Assembly (NCBI GenBank): GCA_023128035.1
Contig: JAGMES010000251.1
Location: 1-5,158 of the forward strand
From: Halanaerobiales bacterium
GTDB taxonomy: Bacteria; Bacillota_F; Halanaerobiia; DY22613
Length of the DNA: 5,158 bases
Direction: 5' to 3'
Shown here: positions 1 through 5,158 of the stretch, piece by piece
Layout: every line of letters starts with the position of its first letter
How positions within the stretch are numbered: position 1 is the stretch's first letter
The notes under the pieces: model-generated
What the model was told of the DNA's origin: nothing
Database searches by the model: none
Seen by the model: only the letters and a program-made list of their open reading frames with translations
Program-made: the position numbers and the translations under genes

Positions 1-2
1 TT

Positions 3-615
3 TAGCTGGACGAGTTCACTAAAGTTTTTTGATATTTTTTCCAATTGTTAGTTAATTAAATCAACTCCCAATAAATCACCAAAATTATCGAAACTTTTGA
101 ATGCTGAAAAATTAAATACACCACAGTGTAATAACTATCTATTATCTGACAAAATTTTAAAGAGTAAATACTTCTGGTTTTAAATGTATTTATCCCCTTT
201 TCTTCAATTATGGACTCATACATTTATACATAATTCTTTGATAGGGTTAATCATAATATGTCAATGTCAAGAGTAGCAAGGGAAGCAAGAAATGAGGTGT
301 CATGGAAATTAAGGCGAATATATAAAGTTTGAGCAATGATCGCTGGAATACTGATAAATATTGAAGAGGAAACACTAGATGAGAGTTCTCTCCTTTCGAG
401 AATTATGTAAGATGTCCTACATAAGAACTGGAATTCAGATGGCATTAATTCTTAAGATTTTTGCGTATAACTTTCAGGTGTATATAAAATGACTTAATAA
501 AGGAAAGAGGTTGCTTGATGAACGAAGTGCTTGAGAACCTATTAAAGTTCTGTCGTCTACCATGTATTGTAGAGCTTTAAATTCATGAAAAAAGCGCAGT
601 CCAGAGAAATAATCT
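3..615 (+). pseudogene. Decayed group II intron-type reverse transcriptase/maturase, left end outside window
   Basis: Read in the frame of codon 258-260, this stretch resembles the reverse transcriptase of bacterial group II introns (LtrA-like). Visible blocks are LDEFTK near base 6, ITKIIE near 75, a TV at 123-128 where the family has the IPTV motif, ILLVLN at 168-185 (family: AILQVLNPIFDP), FFDRVNH from 234 (the first catalytic Asp block), MSRVAREA from 264, and LLSRIM followed by DVLH around 390-422 (family: LLSNIMLDVLDKEL). In the next frame, FQVYIK at 472-489 and SSVVYHV near 550 continue the order. In-frame stops include TGA 330-332 and TAA 408-410, the latter a one-base change from Leu TTA. 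The expected YADD box at 468-471 is reduced to four bases, and the SYGFRPGRSA region before FFD is largely deleted. It cannot make an active enzyme. The family call rests on remembered consensus and block order, so the outer limits are approximate. No intron domain V hairpin was found downstream. Confidence 0.68.
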
Positions 616-731
616 AAAACTCCATACTTACCAAAAAAAGAAGTATTAGATCATTTTGATAATTTTTTGACTTTTAGTGTTACTCAATTAAATTAAAAGG
701 GTAGTTCATTTTTTCCATGATAAAAGCAGTA

Positions 732-737
732 TATAAT
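732..737 (+). promoter_or_regulatory. Candidate -10 box for the radical SAM gene
   Basis: An exact TATAAT lies 40 bases before the proposed ATG at 778. No good -35 hexamer sits 16-18 bases upstream, where the sequence is mostly T, and there is no TG extension. In DNA this AT-rich an exact hexamer can occur by chance, so this is only a candidate. Confidence 0.3.
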
Positions 738-760
738 TATCGGATAATTTTTAAAAAGTT

Positions 761-769
761 AGAAAGAAG
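761..769 (+). promoter_or_regulatory. Ribosome binding site supporting ATG 778
   Basis: The purine-rich AGAAAGAAG ends 8 bases before ATG 778, suitable Shine-Dalgarno spacing. The later in-frame ATG at 1002 has no such site, and that codon falls inside a conserved part of the protein. This favours 778 as the original start of the radical SAM gene despite the frameshift after it. Confidence 0.55.
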
Positions 770-777
770 TGTTTTCA

Positions 778-1883
778 ATGGCTAATTTTTTTCTGAAGAT
801 GTTAAAAAGTATAATCTTCATCTTGAATGGAACCATCCAACTAAAGAAGCTTATCTTTATGACAAAATTGATAATGGTCGAACAAAATGTCGATTATGTC
901 CAAGGGGATGTATAATAAAAAATAACAGTGTTGGCTTTTGTAAAGTTCGTAAAAATATTGACGGAACCCTTTACGCCCTTTCATATGGTAAAGCATCCCA
1001 TATGACAATTGAAAGAATTGAGACTGAAGCCCTTTATCATTATAGTCCCGGGGCAAAGGTATTATCTTTAGGTAATTTTGGATGCAATCTTGATTGTGTT
1101 TACTGCCATAACTGGAAGTTTTCCCAGTTTCAATACACTCCTCCTGAATTAATTCATGAATATACAGCAGAAGATATTATCTCCTATGCTATAAAAAATA
1201 ATGTGAAAATTCTCTCCTGGACCTATAATGAACCTGCCATTTGGTTTGAATTTGTTATTGATACTTCAAGAAAAGCAAAAGAGTATGGTATCAAAAGCCT
1301 TTTTAAATCTGCTTTCTTTTTAAGTCAAGAAGCTATCGAAGAATTAATTAAGGTAACTGATATATTTGCGATTTCTATGAAGGCTATGACTGATGAATAT
1401 CACCATCAGTTCACTAAAGGTTGGGTTCAACCAATTTTAGATAATACAAAATTGATCCATCGAAGCAATCTCCATTATGAGATAAGTAATTTAGTTGTTC
1501 CTGGCTTAACTAATAATCTGGAAAGTTATGATAAAATAATTGATTTTATATTAGAAGAATTATCAGCAGATATTCCCCTACACTTTACAAGATGCCACCC
1601 TGATTATAAATGGAAAGTTGATGCCAAGACAGCTGTAGAAGATGTAAAGATAGGCCGGCAGCGTGCTTTAGATAAAGGGCTAAAATATGCATACATAGGT
1701 AATGTATTTGGTAAAGATGGAATTAATACATTTTGCCCTAACTGTCATGAACTACTGATCGAGAGATATGGATTAAGTACTTACACTAAAGGTTCTTTGG
1801 GCGAATCAGGCCAATGTAAAAAATGTGGTTATCTGACCAATATCAAAGAAATTGGTCAAGCAGACAAACTGATCTCTTTATAG
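778..1883 (+). CDS. amrS: AmmeMemoRadiSam system radical SAM enzyme (AmrS-like), frameshifted near its start
   Basis: This is a radical SAM protein of the AmrS family, related to pyruvate formate-lyase activating enzymes. Such enzymes cleave S-adenosylmethionine with a [4Fe-4S] cluster; the substrate of this family is not established. Cluster cysteines are in CNLDCVYC (CX3CX2C) at 1083-1106. Before it lies the family's N-terminal block CRLCPRGC (888-911), then GFC (933-941) and LYALSYGKAS (969-998). Near the C terminus a second cysteine set, CPNC and CKKC, resembles a zinc ribbon. The frame is open from 786, but its first in-frame start is ATG 1002, which would cut off the N-terminal cysteine block. 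ATG 778, behind a plausible ribosome site, is in another frame; adding one T to the run of seven at 786-792 gives MANFFSEDV and joins the frames, for 368 residues in all. As written, only the 293 residues from 1002 are open. The frameshift may be a sequencing error or true inactivation. Usual partners AMMECR1 and MEMO are not in the window. The family call is firm; the intactness is not. Confidence 0.87.
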
Positions 1884-1890
1884 AAAGGAG
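1884..1890 (+). promoter_or_regulatory. Strong Shine-Dalgarno site directly after the radical SAM stop codon
   Basis: AAAGGAG directly follows the TAG stop at 1881-1883. The nearest ATG is at 1904, a rather long gap of 13 bases, and opens only 22 codons before a stop. The site suggests that a co-transcribed gene once followed amrS and is now broken. Confidence 0.45.
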
Positions 1891-1903
1891 AATTATCGAG
1901 TAA

Positions 1904-2046
1904 ATGCTGAAACACCCAGCCATAAATTTATCATTACCAGAACCAATCCAAAAGAGCAAAGTTTTTCGCTGAAATTCCCTGACTATGTCACCTTAACTGT
2001 CTTTATTGTTGAAGATCGTGCCCATTATCCTACAGATATCTTTTTT
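1904..2046 (+). pseudogene. Possible broken start of a second radical SAM gene
   Basis: ATG 1904 lies behind the Shine-Dalgarno site at 1884-1890 and opens a 22-codon frame ending in QKSKVFR and TGA at 1970-1972. If one T is removed from the run at 1962-1966, the reading passes from KVF into AEIP and then to CHLNCLYC (about 1989-2012), a CX3CX2C pattern like that of radical SAM enzymes, followed by RSCPLSYRYLF. That frame still carries TGA stops at 1980-1982 and 2013-2015, so nothing functional can be made. A competing reading, one base off, stays open for over 50 codons up to TAA 2053-2055 but has no start codon and no recognisable motif. The cysteine pattern may be coincidence, so the call is tentative. 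Confidence 0.28.
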
Positions 2047-2050
2047 AAGG

Positions 2051-2225
2051 GGTAAATTGAAGGGGAGCGGGGTCTAAAGAAGGTTTTTAGTTCTTTCCAT
2101 GCTCTACTTAGATACCCACGGTATCGGGAACTTTCATCCCTTCAATTCCTGGGATTCTACCTCACGATGGACTCCCTTGTGTTCAGCAACAGGTGGTTAA
2201 AGCTTGGCATTCATGGTGGGCACAT
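2051..2225. other. G+C-rich island with inverted repeat, no identified product
   Basis: Bases 2101-2220 contain 59 G or C in 120 (49%), far above the neighbouring genes. AATTGAAGGG at 2055-2064 and CCCTTCAATT at 2138-2147 form a perfect 10-bp inverted repeat. Between them is a small hairpin, GATACC/GGTATC around a 3-base loop (2111-2125). Each strand has a moderately long open frame, but none has a ribosome site, a recognised motif or a clear start. It could be a structured RNA, a relic of an insertion sequence or intron, or transferred DNA. I do not recognise a known RNA family. Confidence 0.4.
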
Positions 2226-2229
2226 AAAT

Positions 2230-2263
2230 AAACTCCACTCAATACAAAATTGAGCGGAGTTTT
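2230..2263 (-). terminator. Rho-independent terminator of the NRPS gene, probably bidirectional
   Basis: The arms 2230-2243 and 2249-2262 form a 14-bp stem around a 5-base loop, and the hairpin starts 5 bases past the NRPS stop codon. Read on the - strand, all pairs are Watson-Crick except one G-U wobble, and the stem is followed by a T-rich tail. Read on the + strand the same position is an A-C mismatch, although a longer T run follows the stem, so it may also stop transcription coming from amrS. Confidence 0.8.
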
Positions 2264-2267
2264 TATT

Positions 2268-5158
2268 TTACTTAATAAACCCTACCAGTCTCATATATCT
2301 CAGTATCTTTACTATATACTCCTCATCTATTTCTGGCCAGTCATAACCAATCTGTTTTAAGTATTTGGCTGTTAAAGTAGGATCTAATTCAACATTTGCA
2401 CCGAAATCTGTATTTTCCTCTGAAAATAGCCATATCATTTTTTTATAATCCTTCTCCAGTAATCTGTTGATATAGTTTTTGAAAGTATGGTTATCTACTA
2501 TGTGGATCTTAAATCCATTGAGGTTAAATACGGATACAATTTCGCTAATTGTAATTGTTTTTGGATTATGAAGATGGAATACTCGATTTAGAGCTTCCTC
2601 TGTTTTCATAATTTTAACAAAAGCTTTACAAGACTCATCAGCAGGTGCAAATTCAAGAGGTATAATTTTAATCTCTTCCGATATTATACCTGATTCAATT
2701 AGAGTTTTAAGCATGTTATAGATCTGATTGTCTTCAATGTTTATCTGAAAATGTCCATCCGTGTACCGTCCAGAAATATTGCCCATCCTATAAATCGTAG
2801 CTTTTAATCCAGTATTTATTGCTTTATGAATAAGATTCTCTGCTTCAAATTTCGTTCTAGAATAGACATTATCCTCAAAATTCTGTCCTAAATAAAAATC
2901 ATTTTCAGTAAAGATTATCTTCTTATTTCCGCTAACTTTTGATCCAATAACTCCTTTTGTTGAGCTATAATGGAGCCAGCAATCATTTTTTAATGCAAAT
3001 TTTATACACTCTTCTGTACCAGATACATTGACTTTTTTCAATTCTGAGTACAAACCATAATATTTTACCAAAGCTGCTGTGTGAATCACGGTATCAATCT
3101 TGGCCCCTAATCTACTATATTTTTCTTCTGATAAACCAAAATTAGTTAAAGTAATGTCTCCAACTATTGGAAATATTCTTTTATCAATCAAAGTAGTAAA
3201 TTTATCAGGGAAGTACAGATTCAGTAGGTCAAGCAATCTTTCTTTGACACCCAGGCCATCTTTTTCTCGGATCAAACAATAGATATTAGCCTTAGTACTT
3301 TCTATAAGTTCATTAAGTAGATGGCTTCCAAAATACCCTGTTGCACCTGTTAATAATATGTCTTTGCTTTCCAGCCTATGAGGGCTAACAATCAAATCTT
3401 CAGTTAAGTGATTAGCTACCCCTTTGATTATCTCCAAATTTAGCTCCTCTTTAAAAAAGGTTGTACAACTGATTGTGCAATGATTAATTATCTCTTTTAA
3501 CTTATCTATTAACAGTGTCTTAAGAATTTTTATTGAGCTTTCAGCCAAATACTTATCATTATAGCTTAGCTTAATCCTCAACCCTTTCTCAAATATAAAA
3601 GCATTAAAATCAAGAATATAAGGATAATTGTTTTTCGGATGAATACTAACAGGTGCTTCTTCACTTATCGTGATTAATCTGTCCCTATCTTTTTTATTAT
3701 CTTCAAAAATCTCTCCAATATTACCAAAATAGTTAAAGGAGATTAGAGGATTTAATTTACTCAGATGTAAATTTCCTTTTAAAAATCTAGCTATTCCATA
3801 ATCCATGCCTTTATTTGGGACTCTTCTGAGACTCCCTTTTACTTCTTTAATGGTCTCTTCAATACTGCTTTTTCTTTCAAAATAGACAGGATAGATGTTT
3901 GTAAACCAACCAATAGTTCTACACAAATCTACATTGGTTATAATCTCCTCTCTACCGTGACCTTCCAAAATTAAACATAAATTATCTAAGTTAAAAGTTT
4001 CTGTTAGCGCCATTGTTAAAGCTGAAAGAAGAATATCATTTATCTGGGTATCATAGGCTAGATGTACTTTTGTTAAAAGGGCAGAGGTATCTTCTTTATT
4101 CAACTCAACAATTGTATCTTTGAGATCAGAAAAACAATTATCTTTTACCTCTTTTTCAGTAATTCTGGCAAGAGAGGTGGGGTCAATTTTATACCAATAT
4201 TCCAAATCTAGGTTGGCAGTCTGTCCATATTGATATAATTTATAGCTCCATTCTTGAAAAGAAGTTGTTTTTAACGGTAATTTATATTCTAGAGCTAAAT
4301 CATATAGATTTGTTAAATTCTCAAGTAAAATTTGCCAGGAAACTGCATCTATAATGAGATGGTGAACTGCAATCAAAAGCCTTTTTCCCCTTTCACCTAA
4401 ATCAAATATTACAGCTTTGATCAATAAATCTTTTCTTAGGTCAAAACTCTGAATCTTTTTAATGATTTCTCTAAGTAACTTGTCTTGTCTACCATCAGAG
4501 AAAGTGCTTAAGTCTACCAATTGAAGTTTAAATTGAATCTCATTCATTCCCCGATTATATTGAATTATCTCATTTTCGTCCATTCTGTAAGTCATTCTTA
4601 AACTGTCATGATGTTCAATAATCTTTCTTAGAGCTTTCTCTAATAATTCTAAGTTTACATTCTCCTTTAATTTGAATATATTGCTCTGATTGAAATAATA
4701 CTGAAATTGTTGCTGGAAATACCACTGTTGAACCGGGGTCAATAAGACTTGGCCCTGTACCTCTTTTTGTGGCACAATAACCTCATTTATAATAGTGTTA
4801 ACATTTTTTCCAATTCTTCGTATAGTCCGAAGGTCAAAAAGATCTTTAATTTTAAAATTAATCCCTTCAGTAACTAACCTGGCTCTAATCTGCATGGCTT
4901 TAATAGAATCTCCACCCAAAGATATATAATCATCCTCAACTCCAATTGGTTCTCTCCCCAAAATCTCTTCAAAAACTTTAACCATCGTCTCTTCTACATG
5001 GCCCATCGGTGGTTCATATTTTCCCTCAAGTTGACTTTCATCTACTTCTGGTAAAACTTTCCGATTAATTTTCCCATTTAACATTAAAGGTATTTTCTCT
5101 AATTTTATCAAAAACATTGGAATCATATATTCTGGAAGTTCTTTAGCTAAATGTTCTC
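2268..5158 (-). CDS. NRPS terminal module: A (tail)-T-epimerization-thioester reductase; 5' end outside window
   Basis: The frame stays open to the right edge, and the residues before the first visible ATG (5124-5126) read EHLAKELPEY, the usual lead into YMIP of an adenylation domain. That ATG is therefore internal. Counting from the first whole codon (5154-5156), 962 residues are visible. Residues 1-35 end the adenylation domain, with the A10 motif NGKINRK at 27-33. Residues 45-120 are a carrier domain with GGDSIKAM, whose Ser84 would carry phosphopantetheine. Residues 137-565 are an epimerization domain rather than a condensation domain: HHLIIDAVSW at 265-274, EGHGRE at 398-403 with the proposed catalytic Glu398, GWFTNIYPV at 416-424, RRVPNKG at 444-450 and NYFGN at 475-479. 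From about 598 to the end is a Lys2/Car-type reductase domain: TGATGYFG at 603-610 binds NAD(P)H, and Ser731-Ser732 with YSRTK (Tyr765, Lys769) form the short-chain-dehydrogenase-type active site. There is no thioesterase. The module should epimerise the last residue, then release the peptide as an aldehyde or alcohol. The amino acid used cannot be read because the specificity pocket lies outside the window. Confidence 0.93.
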   Translation of the reverse strand, partial: EHLAKELPEYMIPMFLIKLEKIPLMLNGKINRKVLPEVDESQLEGKYEPPMGHVEETMVKVFEEILGREPIGVEDDYISLGGDSIKAMQIRARLVTEGINFKIKDLFDLRTIRRIGKNVNTIINEVIVPQKEVQGQVLLTPVQQWYFQQQFQYYFNQSNIFKLKENVNLELLEKALRKIIEHHDSLRMTYRMDENEIIQYNRGMNEIQFKLQLVDLSTFSDGRQDKLLREIIKKIQSFDLRKDLLIKAVIFDLGERGKRLLIAVHHLIIDAVSWQILLENLTNLYDLALEYKLPLKTTSFQEWSYKLYQYGQTANLDLEYWYKIDPTSLARITEKEVKDNCFSDLKDTIVELNKEDTSALLTKVHLAYDTQINDILLSALTMALTETFNLDNLCLILEGHGREEIITNVDLCRTIGWFTNIYPVYFERKSSIEETIKEVKGSLRRVPNKGMDYGIARFLKGNLHLSKLNPLISFNYFGNIGEIFEDNKKDRDRLITISEEAPVSIHPKNNYPYILDFNAFIFEKGLRIKLSYNDKYLAESSIKILKTLLIDKLKEIINHCTISCTTFFKEELNLEIIKGVANHLTEDLIVSPHRLESKDILLTGATGYFGSHLLNELIESTKANIYCLIREKDGLGVKERLLDLLNLYFPDKFTTLIDKRIFPIVGDITLTNFGLSEEKYSRLGAKIDTVIHTAALVKYYGLYSELKKVNVSGTEECIKFALKNDCWLHYSSTKGVIGSKVSGNKKIIFTENDFYLGQNFEDNVYSRTKFEAENLIHKAINTGLKATIYRMGNISGRYTDGHFQINIEDNQIYNMLKTLIESGIISEEIKIIPLEFAPADESCKAFVKIMKTEEALNRVFHLHNPKTITISEIVSVFNLNGFKIHIVDNHTFKNYINRLLEKDYKKMIWLFSEENTDFGANVELDPTLTAKYLKQIGYDWPEIDEEYIVKILRYMRLVGFIK

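Larger units (their letters stand above)
616..777. other. AT-rich intergenic leader before the radical SAM gene
   Basis: This 162-base stretch shows no convincing reading frame on either strand. Apart from the candidate promoter and ribosome binding site listed separately, I see only A/T runs. A second weak promoter-like pair, TTGACT at 667-672 and TAAATT at 689-694 with a 16-base gap, is also present but matches the -10 consensus at only four of six positions. Confidence 0.5.

Noticed and set aside
251..445. A 64-codon open frame on the - strand
   Set aside because: It lies opposite the reverse transcriptase relic, has no ribosome site and shows no family motif. The + strand reading explains the sequence better.
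616..777. Group II intron domain V/VI hairpin expected downstream of the reverse transcriptase relic
   Set aside because: No G+C-rich hairpin of the domain V type is visible in this AT-rich stretch, so the RNA part of the intron is absent or unrecognisable.
841..1056. A 71-codon open frame on the - strand
   Set aside because: It is antisense to the conserved N-terminal cysteine region of the radical SAM gene and has no independent support.
2130..2225. A - strand reading NTRESIVR compared with the C-terminal NTRKxYWR block of group II intron proteins
   Set aside because: Only a few residues agree, stops follow at once, and the flanking residues do not match the family.
2056..2250. A 65-codon + strand open frame across the G+C-rich island
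   Set aside because: It has no start with a ribosome site and no recognisable motif, and it runs into the terminator hairpin. Raised G+C alone makes stop codons rarer.
3100..3282. A 60-codon open frame on the + strand
   Set aside because: It is antisense to the reductase domain of the NRPS gene, where the - strand reading carries clear motifs.
2268..5126. Treating the ATG at 5124-5126 as the start of a standalone protein
   Set aside because: The frame continues to the window edge with EHLAKELPEY, the expected adenylation-domain sequence before YMIP, so this Met is internal to a longer protein.
1..5158. CRISPR array, tRNA or rRNA genes
   Set aside because: No regularly spaced direct repeats, no cloverleaf with the usual T-loop sequence and no conserved rRNA segments were seen.

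Overview
The window is AT-rich: a sampled 60-base line inside the large gene is 25% G+C. It combines an AmmeMemoRadiSam-type radical SAM gene, the end of a nonribosomal peptide synthetase (NRPS) gene and decayed mobile DNA. This suits a low-G+C, probably anaerobic Firmicute. A Halanaerobiales- or Clostridia-like host is my guess from composition and gene style; no marker here fixes the taxon.

Layout. Bases 1 to about 615 look empty, but on the + strand they hold the remains of a group II intron-type reverse transcriptase. Its signature blocks are readable through several stops, a deletion that removes the catalytic YADD box, and a lost segment before the first catalytic block. It probably begins before the window. 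Bases 616-777 hold only a candidate promoter and ribosome binding site. Bases 778-1883 (+) encode a radical SAM enzyme of the AmrS family whose real start (ATG 778) is separated from the rest by a one-base frameshift in a run of T. From 1884 to about 2046 there is a strong Shine-Dalgarno site and what may be the broken front of a second radical SAM gene. Bases 2051-2225 form a G+C-rich island (about 49% over 2101-2220) with a perfect 10-bp inverted repeat and no recognised product. A hairpin at 2230-2263 ends the two convergent units. Its single imperfect pair is a G-U wobble only when read on the - strand, so it fits best as the terminator of the NRPS gene.

From 2268 to the right edge, on the - strand, lies the 3' end of an NRPS gene, open at the window edge. 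In order it encodes the tail of an adenylation domain, a carrier (T) domain, an epimerization (E) domain and a thioester reductase (R) domain. The peptide would therefore be released by NAD(P)H-dependent reduction as an aldehyde or alcohol, after the last residue is converted to the D form. The A-T-E-R terminal order, with no thioesterase and no second carrier domain, is the most distinctive biochemical feature here.

The two main genes converge and need not be functionally linked. No AMMECR1 or MEMO partner of AmrS is visible, and the rest of the peptide assembly line lies beyond the right edge.
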